A stretch of 39,728 nucleotides of DNA from Acidimicrobiales bacterium (GCA_026419545.1 JANZZE010000005.1:1-39728), one strand, 5' to 3'; positions 15,509 through 23,455 are shown, counted from the first letter of the stretch. Numbers and translations: made by a program. Notes: generated by a model not told the origin, from the letters alone.

Positions 15509-16093
15509 ATGGACAAGAAGATCTCCGATGCTAAGTCAGCGGCAGTTACACCGCCGAGCCTCCCATTCGATCAGGGATCTCGATTGCAACTCGCGCTCAA
15601 CGTCGAGGATCTCGACGAGGCGATCGACTTCTACTCGCAACTGTTTGCCACCCCGCCGACCAAGGTGAAGCCCGGCTACGCGAATTTCACCATTCTTGAT
15701 CCTCCGTTGAAGCTCGTCTTGTTCGAGGCTCCGGGTCATGGCGGAACGATCAACCACCTCGGGGTCGAGGTGAAGTCGAGTGAAGCGGTGACCGCCTCAT
15801 CTTCACGTCTGGAAGCGGTCGGCCTTGCTCCACAACATGAAGCTGGCACAGCCTGCTGCTATGCAATCCAAGACAAAGTGTGGGTCCGCGGACCATCGAA
15901 TGAGCAGTGGGAGATCTACACCGTGCTCGAAGATACCGAGCAGTTCAGCGGACCAAGCCAGGCAGGCATCACCGATGGACCTCGTCGGCAAATCAAGCCA
16001 GAGACTGATGCCACCAGACACGCTTTGGCGATCTCTTCCTCAGTGAACGAAACGAACTGCTGCGGCTCTCACTCACCGGCCAGCACTTCGTAG
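15509..16093 (+). CDS. arsI: ArsI/CadI-family metalloenzyme (organoarsenical C-As lyase)
   Basis: 194 residues. Vicinal-oxygen-chelate fold protein of the ArsI/CadI family; ArsI enzymes are Fe(II) dioxygenases that split the carbon-arsenic bond of trivalent methyl or aryl arsenicals. Visible candidates for the metal ligands are Gln27 (RLQLALNV), His83 (NHLGVEV) and Glu135 (WEIYTVL). Cys116-Cys117 in TACCYAIQDKVWV is the vicinal pair that binds the arsenical. A second CC pair lies near the C-terminus (NETNCCGSH). ATG 15509 has GAGGG seven bases upstream. The 3' end runs 25 bases into the convergent Nudix gene. Some annotations call this family cadmium-induced protein CadI; its arsR neighbour favours arsenic. 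Confidence 0.9.
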   Translation: MDKKISDAKSAAVTPPSLPFDQGSRLQLALNVEDLDEAIDFYSQLFATPPTKVKPGYANFTILDPPLKLVLFEAPGHGGTINHLGVEVKSSEAVTASSSRLEAVGLAPQHEAGTACCYAIQDKVWVRGPSNEQWEIYTVLEDTEQFSGPSQAGITDGPRRQIKPETDATRHALAISSSVNETNCCGSHSPASTS

Positions 16094-16557
16094 ATCGATC
16101 CCAGGACCGCTCGGTCGGAGTCATAGGTAAGCATCGTCCGTGCCACCTCGAGTGGAACCCAGCGCACCTCATCAACCTCATCGTTCGCGGGAAACCATCG
16201 ATCCAAATCGGGCGCGCCGATCGGCTGCATCGCCCAATAGCGCACGCGTTTCGAGCGTGCACGTTGGTCGGCATAGGTGACAGTCGGGAGCTCTGGCCCT
16301 AGTTCGACCTCGAGCTCAGTTTCCTCTTGCACCTCGCGAAGAGCTGCATCCTCGTCGGATTCGCCTGGTTCGACCTTACCCTTCGGTAACGACCAGTCGT
16401 CATAGGCTGGGCGATGGACGAGCAACACCTCGACAACTCCCGGATCTGCCGCATCGACCCGCATCGTGCGCCAAACCACCCCACCCGCTGCCCTGACCTG
16501 CGCGTGTTGGTCTGCATCTATCCCGCGATCGTCGTCAGGCCCCATCGCTGGCCCCAT
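16069..16557 (-). CDS. Nudix hydrolase, MutT-like
   Basis: 162 residues. The Nudix box GKVEPGESDEDAALREVQEET (near residues 60-80) fits the Gx5Ex7REUxEE pattern, with Thr in place of the usual final Gly. The sequence before it, HRPAYDDWSLPKGK, and the later RVRYWAMQ are typical of mycobacterial MutT1-type proteins, which hydrolyse 8-oxo-dGTP or diadenosine polyphosphates. MutT1 of mycobacteria has an extra C-terminal histidine-phosphatase domain that is absent here. The gene follows ppk by 68 bases, the same ppk/mutT adjacency seen in mycobacteria. Start ATG 16557; ATG 16545 is possible. Confidence 0.85.
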   Translation of the reverse strand: MGPAMGPDDDRGIDADQHAQVRAAGGVVWRTMRVDAADPGVVEVLLVHRPAYDDWSLPKGKVEPGESDEDAALREVQEETELEVELGPELPTVTYADQRARSKRVRYWAMQPIGAPDLDRWFPANDEVDEVRWVPLEVARTMLTYDSDRAVLGSIYEVLAGE

Positions 16558-16625
16558 TGTGAGAACGCGTACCCGCTGGCCGTCTCAGACAGGGCAGGCG
16601 CTCAAACCAACGACTATGCATCCAA

Positions 16626-18767
16626 CTAAGACGCCGACCGCCGCCGCGCCAATGCCTTCTGCTGGAGCGTTCGATGGGTATCGATGCCAACTCGCTCCGG
16701 AACTTTGCGCCATGCACAGTCGTGCAGCTCCCACGCCAGCACGTCGTCAGCCAGGTTGATTGCAAGCACTTCGTCGAGCTGAGCCCGAAGCTCAGGTGCT
16801 TCGATTGGAACGAGCACTTCGACACGCCGATCCAGGTTCCGAGGCATCAGATCCGCCGAACCGATGTAATACACCGGATCACCCCGTTCGCCGGCGTGCG
16901 CAAAGTAATAGATGCGCGAGTGCTCGAGGTATCGCCCGACAATCGAACGCACCCGAATGTTGTCGGACAGACCCGCCACACCCGGTCGCAGACAGCAGAT
17001 GCCTCGGACGATGAGATCGATCTGCACGCCGGCACGCGAGGCGTCATAAAGACAGTCGATCAATTCGGGATCGACGAGACTGTTCATCTTCATGATGATG
17101 CGCCCTTCAGCGCCTGCCGACCGGACTTCGCGCAGGATGAGCTCCCGCAAACGACTACGCAAATACAATGGAGCGACCAGGAGCTTCCGGTACTCGATGT
17201 CCCGTGCATACCCAGTCAGATAGTTGAACAGCTGGGTCGCGTCAGCACCGATGTCGAGATCGGCAGTCAACAGGCCCAGGTCTTCGTAAAGGCGCGCAGT
17301 TTTCGGGTTGTAGTTGCCCGTGCCGATGTGGCAGTAGCGCCTCATCCCTCCCTGCTCGTCACGGACGACCAGCGTGATCTTCGAGTGGGTCTTGAGGCCG
17401 ACGAGTCCGTACACGACATGGACGCCAGCATTCTCGAGTTCGCGGGCCCACTCGATATTGCGCTCCTCATCGAACCGCGCTTTTAGCTCAACCAACGCCG
17501 CCACCTGCTTACCTCGCTCGGCAGCCCGGATCAGCGACTCAATCAGCGAGCTTCCCCGAGTCGTGCGATAGAGCGTGACCTTGATCGCGAGCACGTTGGG
17601 ATCTGCCGACGCCTGGCGTACGAACTCCTCAACCGACGTCGAGAAGGAGTCATAGGGATGATGTACCAAGATGTCGCCCTTTCGTAGCTCAGCAAAGAAC
17701 GACACCGCATGCTCATCGTCTTCGGCGGCTAGGCGATGCTGGGTCACCGGCACCCACACGGGATCCTTGAGGTCCGGCCGGTCCAACGCGTGAAGCGAGA
17801 ACAGACCACCCAGATCGAGAGGGCCGGTGTGAGCGTATACGTCCTCATCCTCGATATCGAGTTCCCTCACCAGCAGCTCACGCACCTCGTCGCTCATCTG
17901 CGCGTCAATCTCGAGGCGGACAGCTCGGCCGAATCGCCGACGCCGCAGTTCGAGTTCCACTGCGGAAAGAAGGTCGTCAGCCTCTTCCTCCTCGAGAGTC
18001 AGGTCAGCGTTGCGCGTCACCCGGAAGGCGTAGTGGCTCTCGATCAACATGCCGGGGAAGAGCACGTCGAGATGCGCGGCAATGACCTGTTCGAGAGGTA
18101 CAAATCGTTCACCGTCGGGCATCACCACGAACCTGGGCAACAGCAGCGGAACCTTAACCCGCGCGAATTTGCGCGCGGCAGTGGAAGGATCACGCACGAT
18201 CACCGCCAGGTTGAGTGAGAGGTCCGAGATGTAGGGGAACGGGTGACCTGGGTCGACAGCAAGCGGCGTAAGTACCGGAAAGATGCGCTCCTCGAAGACC
18301 TCGTCCAAGTACTTGATGTCGTCCTCGTCGAGTTGGTCCCACCGTGAGAACACGATGCCCACCGACGCCAGCTCGGGCACGATCTGGTCCAGGAAAATGT
18401 GTTCGTGCCTCTCCACAAGTTCCTCGACCCGCTCGCGGATTTCCAGTAGTTGCTGCGCCGGGGAACGACCATCAGGCGAAAGCTGGGTGAGTCCCGCAGC
18501 AACCTGATCCTTCAAGCCAGCCACTCGCACCTGGAAGAACTCATCGAGGTTGGTGCTGAAGATCGCTAGAAACTTGGCCCGTTCAAGTAGTGGAATGTCC
18601 CGATTCTCGGCCAGCGCCAACACCCGCTCGTTGAAATCCAACCATGACAACTCGCGGTTGATGAAACGATCTGGACGACGCCGGAGATGCAGACCCTCAC
18701 CAGCATCGCTGTTGCCAAGGCCACAAGGGGCAGTCGAACGGGACTGATCACCGTCGCAGACGGACAT
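16626..18767 (-). CDS. ppk: Polyphosphate kinase 1
   Basis: 713 residues, normal length for PPK1. The enzyme reversibly transfers the terminal phosphate of ATP to long-chain polyphosphate. The N-terminal domain begins FINRELSWLDFNERVL; the head domain follows; the C1 and C2 domains carry the autophosphorylated histidine His461 in GLKTHSKI and the second essential histidine His616 in LEHSRIYYF. RYCHIGTGNYNPKTARLYEDLG is the strongest family signature. ATG 18767 has TAGGCT six bases upstream, suggesting a leaderless transcript. Its neighbours phoU, senX3 and regX3 place it in a phosphate-storage and phosphate-sensing block. Confidence 0.96.
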   Translation of the reverse strand: MSVCDGDQSRSTAPCGLGNSDAGEGLHLRRRPDRFINRELSWLDFNERVLALAENRDIPLLERAKFLAIFSTNLDEFFQVRVAGLKDQVAAGLTQLSPDGRSPAQQLLEIRERVEELVERHEHIFLDQIVPELASVGIVFSRWDQLDEDDIKYLDEVFEERIFPVLTPLAVDPGHPFPYISDLSLNLAVIVRDPSTAARKFARVKVPLLLPRFVVMPDGERFVPLEQVIAAHLDVLFPGMLIESHYAFRVTRNADLTLEEEEADDLLSAVELELRRRRFGRAVRLEIDAQMSDEVRELLVRELDIEDEDVYAHTGPLDLGGLFSLHALDRPDLKDPVWVPVTQHRLAAEDDEHAVSFFAELRKGDILVHHPYDSFSTSVEEFVRQASADPNVLAIKVTLYRTTRGSSLIESLIRAAERGKQVAALVELKARFDEERNIEWARELENAGVHVVYGLVGLKTHSKITLVVRDEQGGMRRYCHIGTGNYNPKTARLYEDLGLLTADLDIGADATQLFNYLTGYARDIEYRKLLVAPLYLRSRLRELILREVRSAGAEGRIIMKMNSLVDPELIDCLYDASRAGVQIDLIVRGICCLRPGVAGLSDNIRVRSIVGRYLEHSRIYYFAHAGERGDPVYYIGSADLMPRNLDRRVEVLVPIEAPELRAQLDEVLAINLADDVLAWELHDCAWRKVPERVGIDTHRTLQQKALARRRSAS

Positions 18768-18773
18768 GGTCTG

Positions 18774-18779
18774 AGCCTA
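18774..18779 (-). promoter_or_regulatory. Leaderless -10 of ppk
   Basis: TAGGCT on the minus strand (complement of 18774-18779), 6 bases before ATG 18767. Confidence 0.45.
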
Positions 18780-18950
18780 CTGGCGACACCTCGCTCTCAC
18801 CCTAGGGCCGACAGCGAGAGTGCCCTAGCACGCCACAAGTGAGCCGATGAATCCGGCACGTCGCGAGCAAGGTGCCGCTGTCAGCATCGCCGTCGCAGGG
18901 ACGGTGGACTTGCTTCCACGAACCGGCGACTTCGGCTCGTCAAGACTGGA

Positions 18951-19232
18951 TCAGGAAACCAGCGCGTCTTCCTCGGGAATGCCAAGGTCCCATTCCAGCA
19001 GGATGTTTTCCCGCTCGGCATCTCGTACGATCCGCTCGCGATTCCGGCGAAACTGCGGATCGTGATGCGGGAGCAGGAGGAGCCGGGCCATCACGCGATC
19101 ACGGAAAGCCTCAGCCACCGAGCGATCACCCGAGATGGTGCGCACTTCCCAATGCGGCGCCACGGGACCAAGGTAAATGATCTTGACGTGGGCTCGGGGC
19201 GGTTCGTTCGCGGGTTGGTCGTTCAGCGACAT
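18951..19232 (-). CDS. Hypothetical 93-residue soluble protein
   Basis: Short charged protein with no signal peptide or membrane segment. After a polar N-terminus it has HVKIIYLGPVAPHWEV, then an arginine-rich helical part ending in an acidic tail. I recognise no family. The frame is open upstream, but ATG 19232 is supported by a TAGGCT -10 eight bases before it, by the alanine-repeat character of the extension, and by the globular look of what follows. It lies just downstream of htrA on the same strand (94-base gap), so it may have a role in envelope stress, but that is position-based inference. Confidence 0.6.
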   Translation of the reverse strand: MSLNDQPANEPPRAHVKIIYLGPVAPHWEVRTISGDRSVAEAFRDRVMARLLLLPHHDPQFRRNRERIVRDAERENILLEWDLGIPEEDALVS

Positions 19233-19240
19233 GAGTGAGC

Positions 19241-19246
19241 AGCCTA
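19241..19246 (-). promoter_or_regulatory. Leaderless -10 of the 93-residue gene
   Basis: TAGGCT on the minus strand (complement of 19241-19246), 8 bases before ATG 19232. The same hexamer and spacing occur before tatA and the HtrA-like gene. Confidence 0.4.
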
Positions 19247-19326
19247 GCCCGACCTGGGTCAGCCCGGACATGGCGGCTGCGGCGGCTGCGCTCGGTAACC
19301 CGTCCGCTCCCAGGGCGATCTTCCAC

Positions 19327-21063
19327 TCACCCGCCCGAGTCACGGCGACTCTTGAGCGTGACCTCGATCCTCGAACGCATCCCCCGACGCTCGTATTCGA
19401 TCGTGACGGTGTCTCCCGGCTGCTTGCTTCGGATGAGCGCGCCCAGGTCAGATGATGACTTCACCTCAGTGCCGTCGATACTCGTGATGACATCGCCTTC
19501 CCGAAGGCCACCAGCAGCAGCAGCCGAGCCTGGCGTCACGTCCTGGATGAATGCCCCATGGTTGGTCCGAATCCCGTACTGGTCGATTACGGCCTCGTTG
19601 ACGTCCCCTACTGCGGTCGTGCTCACACCAAGGAACGCTGAGTCCAGGGTGACCGTCGCCCTGCCATTCCTGATGTCCTCGATGAGCGGCTTGACGATGT
19701 CGATCGGGATGGCGAAGCCGATGTTCTGGGCGTCGCTGATAATGGCGGTATTTACCCCGACCACCTGACCTTCAGCGTTGATGAGTGGCCCACCCGAATT
19801 TCCCGGGTTGATGGCTGCATCCGTCTGAATGAGCTTTTCGAGCGTGATGTTCGGGGCGTGGATCGTACGATCCTTCGCCGACACGATCCCGAGCGTGACC
19901 GTCGGTTTGCCCCCAAGGTTCAACGCATTACCGATGGCGAGAACCTCATCACCTACCTGCAGATTTTCCGAGGATCCGAGTTCAGCAGGCTCGAGTCCAG
20001 ACACTCCTCGAGCCTGGATGAGCGCGACGTCGTCATCCGGGATACTGCCGACGAGTTCCGCGTCGTACTCGAGCCCGTTCGAGAACGTGACCCTGATGTC
20101 CCCGAGGCTACCCACCACATGGGCGTTCGTGAGGATCAGCCCATCAGATGACAGCACTATGCCCGTTCCGGCGCCGCCGAAAACCCCGCGCGATGTTGTC
20201 GTACCCGTGTGGATTGCTACGACTGATTCCTCAGTGCGCTCAAGGATGCTCTGGACATCAAGCCCACGACCAGCAACCGTCGAGCGGGGCATGGTCACTG
20301 CTCTGTCCCGTGCCTCGCTCGGTCCGTAACCAGCGCCCAGAAAGAATGCACTCGTCACGATGGTGGCGACAGCAGCAGCGAGCACGGCAGCGAGTAACGC
20401 CACCTTGACCGACGACTCCGAACCCGTGCCCGGTGTTGGCCGGGACCCCGACATACCCCAAGCAGTACCACCAGTCACTGCGTTGACAGCGTTGCTTTGC
20501 GCCATCCCCTGGGGCGCCAGCGGATCGTCTGGACCGGCCAACGTTGGCCCAGATGGTGCGAACTGCTGCTGGCTGGCGAACGAATCCAACTCAGCCGATT
20601 CTCGCTTCGCCGACCACGGGAGGCTCTCCGGGGGCGCTGAGGTCGGGCCCATGTCTTGCCGGGCGAAGGCGCCAACCGCCGGCTGGGGCGGCACCGGGGC
20701 TCCCGGCCAACCTTGGCGACCCGACTCGCCCTCTCGTGACCTCGGCGGTTCAACCACTGACGAAGCTTCAGGGGCTGGTGTCGGCCACGGATTCTGTCGA
20801 GCCATCCGGCCCGTACTTCCGGCGATGGAATTCGATCGAGTAGAACCACCAAATCCCGGACGAGCGCCGATACCGGCATCGGCTACTGGGGGCGTCAGAC
20901 CCGTGCCTCGCGTCAGAGAAAAAATCGCTTCGCGCGACCGATCGTCAGGGACCCTATCGCTTGGCGAGATGGGCGGTCGGTGGGACCGGGGGAGCCCTTC
21001 ACAGTCACCTGCCGAGCGACCGGAACTCGGCACCTCATCGGGAGTTTCGTCAGGCTCAAGCAC
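19327..21063 (-). CDS. htrA: HtrA/DegP-family membrane serine protease
   Basis: 578 residues. A 215-residue proline/serine-rich cytoplasmic region is followed by one membrane helix (about 218-242), a trypsin-like domain with a complete triad (His in LILTNAHVVG, Asp in DDVALIQ, Ser in GNSGGPL) and a C-terminal PDZ domain (LREGDVITSIDGTEV). It degrades or refolds damaged proteins outside the membrane. In mycobacteria htrA lies beside sigE, rseA and tat genes, as here, although whiB now separates it from the sigma and anti-sigma genes. GTG 21063 is the best visible start; a perfect TTGACA (complement of 21177-21182) lies about 115 bases upstream, without a convincing -10. The true start could be further inside the disordered region. 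Confidence 0.92.
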   Translation of the reverse strand: MLEPDETPDEVPSSGRSAGDCEGLPRSHRPPISPSDRVPDDRSREAIFSLTRGTGLTPPVADAGIGARPGFGGSTRSNSIAGSTGRMARQNPWPTPAPEASSVVEPPRSREGESGRQGWPGAPVPPQPAVGAFARQDMGPTSAPPESLPWSAKRESAELDSFASQQQFAPSGPTLAGPDDPLAPQGMAQSNAVNAVTGGTAWGMSGSRPTPGTGSESSVKVALLAAVLAAAVATIVTSAFFLGAGYGPSEARDRAVTMPRSTVAGRGLDVQSILERTEESVVAIHTGTTTSRGVFGGAGTGIVLSSDGLILTNAHVVGSLGDIRVTFSNGLEYDAELVGSIPDDDVALIQARGVSGLEPAELGSSENLQVGDEVLAIGNALNLGGKPTVTLGIVSAKDRTIHAPNITLEKLIQTDAAINPGNSGGPLINAEGQVVGVNTAIISDAQNIGFAIPIDIVKPLIEDIRNGRATVTLDSAFLGVSTTAVGDVNEAVIDQYGIRTNHGAFIQDVTPGSAAAAGGLREGDVITSIDGTEVKSSSDLGALIRSKQPGDTVTIEYERRGMRSRIEVTLKSRRDSGG

Positions 21064-21268
21064 AGGTCGTCGTCGCCTCTTCGCGCTATCGAGATGGAGG
21101 GTGTCAGCACACCGAGAGAAAAAGGCTAGCGGCTGCTACTACTCCCCCGTTCGCCGCGACTACCGTAGGTCCATATTGTCAACAGCTCCGCGGGTTGCGG
21201 CTCGTGGTGCCATGGGCAACGCCGGGTCCGCAGCCATGGCTGGTCGGAATGATCCCGAAGTACACCCT

Positions 21269-21295
21269 GGGAACTAAACCGGCTTCGACTCCGTA
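21269..21295 (+). promoter_or_regulatory. ECF sigma-type promoter of whiB
   Basis: GGGAACT (21269-21275), 16 bases, CGTA (21292-21295). This is the GGAAC / GTT architecture of actinobacterial SigE/SigH/SigR-type ECF promoters, one base off at the -10. Transcription would start near 21303, leaving a short leader with GGAGG (21313-21317) before ATG 21322. The remainder of the 258-base divergent gap 21064-21321 shows no gene. Confidence 0.55.
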
Positions 21296-21321
21296 CTACA
21301 GGGAAATCCCACGGAGGCGCA

Positions 21322-21579
21322 ATGGACGAAAACGAGTGGATGGCACGGGGCAACTGTCGCTTCGAGCCACCGGAAACCTTCTTCCCGAGCGACGGCGTCG
21401 GGGTTGAGATCGCCAAGAGGATCTGCGCGACCTGCCCAGTGAAGACGGAGTGTCTTGAATACGCCCTCGAGCATCGAATTGATCACGGCGTGTGGGGCGG
21501 TACATCTGAGCGACAGCGCCGACGCATCCTGAAGCAACGCAAACAAGCGGCCGATCCTGCACTGGTCAACGTCCGCTGA
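21322..21579 (+). CDS. WhiB-family iron-sulfur transcriptional regulator
   Basis: 85 residues. Four cysteines, Cys12, Cys35, Cys38 and Cys44 (C-x22-C-x2-C-x5-C), ligate a 4Fe-4S cluster; the GVWGG turn and the basic ERQRRRILKQRK tail complete the family pattern. WhiB proteins usually bind region 4 of the principal sigma factor and answer to redox or nitric oxide. The tail resembles WhiB4 (ERQRR..LKQ) more than WhiB1, but subgroup assignment by eye is weak. It stands in opposite orientation between htrA and the anti-sigma gene, with only 10 bases to the convergent anti-sigma stop, and has an ECF-type promoter, so it is likely a target of the neighbouring sigma factor. Confidence 0.92.
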   Translation: MDENEWMARGNCRFEPPETFFPSDGVGVEIAKRICATCPVKTECLEYALEHRIDHGVWGGTSERQRRRILKQRKQAADPALVNVR

Positions 21580-21589
21580 CGCAGATCGA

Positions 21590-22561
21590 TCAGCGGTCGG
21601 ATACGTCAAGCCCGAAGCTTTCGATCATCTGTTCGCATGCACGACGCAAGCGCTCCCCCATGCCGACGTGGGGAGTCATCGTCGGCATCCTCGTCGCCAT
21701 TTCAACCATCTCGTCATGAGGCGCCGATGCGATCAGCGTGAACACCACCGACTGGCGTTCGACTACGAGGATTTCGCCCTCTCCCCGCCGAGACGACCAG
21801 GCCGAGACAGACCCAAGGGACATACGATCTCCGTTTGGCAAGCCGCGCCAATGAACGTTCCCAGGCTGTTCGTAAATGGACACGAGGGACGTACCGTCCG
21901 AGTAGACGAGGTGCACAACGTCATCGGACCGATAACCGGCTACCCGCCGGTACTCCCCCATCGCCGTTGGCGCCATCGTGTCAAGCCATGAAACAGGAGC
22001 TACGGCAAACCCGCTTGCCTCGTCTCGATCGTTTCCACGCGGCTGCCCGCCAGACGCTGTCATCTGCTCATGCCGGGCTGCGAACGCTTCGATTGGAGGA
22101 ACGAAGCGATCAACAGCCGGCGTCATGCCAACTACCGCAATGAATGACGTAGCCGTCCCGAGTGCTGCCAAAGCGACCAAGCCACCACGGCGTCTCCGTT
22201 CACGACGGACAACCCTCGTCATCTCGGGATCGACTGGAGCCGAATGAGATCCCCACCGGCCGTGGGGATGCACGCCTCTGGCATCGCCCCGGACCCGCGA
22301 CCAACCAAGCACGGGGCCGCACTCGAGCAGCCGCTCATAGAACCCGGCCGGTGGCTCGACCTGCGGGAGCTCACGCAGCATCGCACGAACGGTTCGTGCG
22401 GCCTCGAATTCGGCTTTGGCATCCGGATCGCGCTCGACCAGCGCAACGACCGCTTCAGCTTCGGCCAGTTCCAATTCTCCGTCCAACCATGCCGACAGCA
22501 ATTCTCGGACACCCCCACTGCCCGAAGGGCCCGCTTCGGCGCTTGGTTCAGGTCTGCTCAC
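21590..22561 (-). CDS. Membrane anti-sigma factor with RseB/MucB-like C-terminal domain
   Basis: 323 residues. The N-terminal anti-sigma-like part has LLSAWLDGELELAEAEAVVALVERDP (about residues 21-46) but lacks the His-x3-Cys-x2-Cys zinc site of ZAS proteins. A membrane helix follows (about 126-146), and the outer C-terminal half (about 190-320, including DDVVHLVYSDGTSLVSIYEQ and the ERQSVVFTLIAS strand) resembles the C-terminal domain of RseB/MucB, the envelope sensor that in Proteobacteria is a separate protein. GTG 22561 overlaps the sigma stop as GTGA. It should hold the ECF sigma factor at the membrane until stress; the fusion suggests sensing and inhibition in one chain. Domain assignment is by eye. 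Confidence 0.75.
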   Translation of the reverse strand: MSRPEPSAEAGPSGSGGVRELLSAWLDGELELAEAEAVVALVERDPDAKAEFEAARTVRAMLRELPQVEPPAGFYERLLECGPVLGWSRVRGDARGVHPHGRWGSHSAPVDPEMTRVVRRERRRRGGLVALAALGTATSFIAVVGMTPAVDRFVPPIEAFAARHEQMTASGGQPRGNDRDEASGFAVAPVSWLDTMAPTAMGEYRRVAGYRSDDVVHLVYSDGTSLVSIYEQPGNVHWRGLPNGDRMSLGSVSAWSSRRGEGEILVVERQSVVFTLIASAPHDEMVEMATRMPTMTPHVGMGERLRRACEQMIESFGLDVSDR

Positions 22562-23070
22562 TTGAGGACTTCTTTCATCTGCATCCGGCCCCGATGTATC
22601 CGACTCCGCACCGTTCCCATCGGAATCCCCAGAACGTCCGCGATCTCCTTGTAACTCAGGCCGACCACATCACAAAGAACAACAGGGACGCGAAACTCCT
22701 CCGGCAGAGACCTGAGTGCCGCCTGGACATGCTCGGGCAGGTTGGATGCTTCGAGCTCGTCATCAGCCGGGGGGCTACCCCGAAGCACACGGTCCGGCTC
22801 AGCAGGTAGTGGCTCAACCGGACGACGCTTCTGCCGCCTAACCTCGTCAAGAAACGCGTTGGTGGTAATGCGGCTCAACCAGCCCTCGATAGATCCAGGT
22901 TGATAGGTCGCAAGACCTCGATGCACCCGCAGCAGCACCTCCTGTACCAGATCCTGTGCTTCCTCATGACGCCCGGTGAGCCGATAGGCGACGGTATACA
23001 AGAAGCGCCCGTAGTCCCGAGCAACCTCCTCCCATGTCGGAGCCCGGTCGGTTGTCTGTCCGTCCGTCAT
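22558..23070 (-). CDS. sigE: ECF-family RNA polymerase sigma factor, SigE-like
   Basis: 170 residues. Region 2 (about 15-85) has the core-binding and -10 recognition stretch HEEAQDLVQEVLLRVHRGL and SRITTNAFLDEVRRQKRR; region 4 (about 115-168) has LPEEFRVPVVLCDVVGLSYKEIADVLGIPMGTVRSRIHRGR, the -35-reading helix-turn-helix. ATG 23070 has GGAG nine bases upstream. The gene is translationally coupled to the downstream anti-sigma gene, and the htrA and tat genes flank it as around mycobacterial sigE. A GGGAACC-N16-CGTT promoter upstream suggests autoregulation. It should drive an envelope-stress regulon. Confidence 0.92.
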   Translation of the reverse strand: MTDGQTTDRAPTWEEVARDYGRFLYTVAYRLTGRHEEAQDLVQEVLLRVHRGLATYQPGSIEGWLSRITTNAFLDEVRRQKRRPVEPLPAEPDRVLRGSPPADDELEASNLPEHVQAALRSLPEEFRVPVVLCDVVGLSYKEIADVLGIPMGTVRSRIHRGRMQMKEVLK

Positions 23071-23150
23071 GATCGGATGCTCCGCAGCGCGCGAGTGCCC
23101 GTGGAACGAAACAGCCGCGTCTGCGGTCCCGACGAAGGGCTTGTCATCGA

Positions 23151-23177
23151 AACGGCGCGAAGTGCCCAGGGGTTCCC
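23151..23177 (-). promoter_or_regulatory. ECF-type autoregulatory promoter of the sigma gene
   Basis: On the minus strand GGGAACC (23177-23171), 16 bases, CGTT (23154-23151), a full match to the GGAAC-N18-GTT core of SigE/SigH-type promoters. The transcript would start about 70 bases before ATG 23070. It matches the whiB promoter at 21269-21295 in both boxes and spacing. Confidence 0.65.
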
Positions 23178-23223
23178 GGACGATCCAGCGCGATGACCGG
23201 TTGAAACGCCGGACGCTCTTAGG

Positions 23224-23397
23224 TCAAGCAGTCGTGTTGTCGTCGTCGGCGCCACTATCCAGACCGCGCTTGAACTCCTTTTGAGCCTGGCCGAGGTTGC
23301 GGGCGAGCTTGGGTAGCTGCGATCCACCAAACACGAGCAGGACGATCAGGAGGACGATCAGGAGTTCGGGGCCACCGAGGTTGAAGCCGAGGGCCAT
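23224..23397 (-). CDS. tatA: Twin-arginine translocase subunit TatA
   Basis: 57 residues, a compact TatA. The N-terminal helix (residues 10-23, ELLIVLLIVLLVFG), the FG hinge and the amphipathic helix SQLPKLARNLGQAQKEFKRG are all present, followed by an acidic tail. TatA polymerises with TatC to carry folded proteins across the membrane. The short acidic tail and KEFKRG favour TatA over TatB. ATG 23397 follows a TAGGCT -10 by 8 bases. It is upstream of and co-oriented with the sigma gene, and divergent from the formimidoyltransferase gene. Confidence 0.92.
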   Translation of the reverse strand: MALGFNLGGPELLIVLLIVLLVFGGSQLPKLARNLGQAQKEFKRGLDSGADDDNTTA

Positions 23398-23405
23398 AGG
23401 TCGCA

Positions 23406-23411
23406 AGCCTA
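23406..23411 (-). promoter_or_regulatory. Leaderless -10 of tatA
   Basis: TAGGCT on the minus strand (complement of 23406-23411), 8 bases before ATG 23397. Confidence 0.45.
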
Positions 23412-23441
23412 ACCGGTTGTCCACCAGGCGGCCGAACAGCA

Positions 23442-23447
23442 CACAAT
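23442..23447 (+). promoter_or_regulatory. Possible leaderless -10 of the formimidoyltransferase gene
   Basis: CACAAT followed by 8 bases and GTG 23456; four of six bases match TATAAT. Weaker than the TAnnnT examples, but the spacing is the same. Confidence 0.3.
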
Positions 23448-23455
23448 GTCGCCCT

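Noticed and set aside
19260-19300. GCGGCGGCTGCGG-type run resembling a tandem repeat
   Set aside because: Short alanine-codon-like run upstream of the chosen start of the 93-residue gene; ordinary GC-rich low complexity, no repeat unit of note.
21626-21710. Possible zinc-binding anti-sigma (ZAS) site in the anti-sigma protein
   Set aside because: The His-x3-Cys-x2-Cys pattern is absent; its cysteines are not in the expected N-terminal helix.
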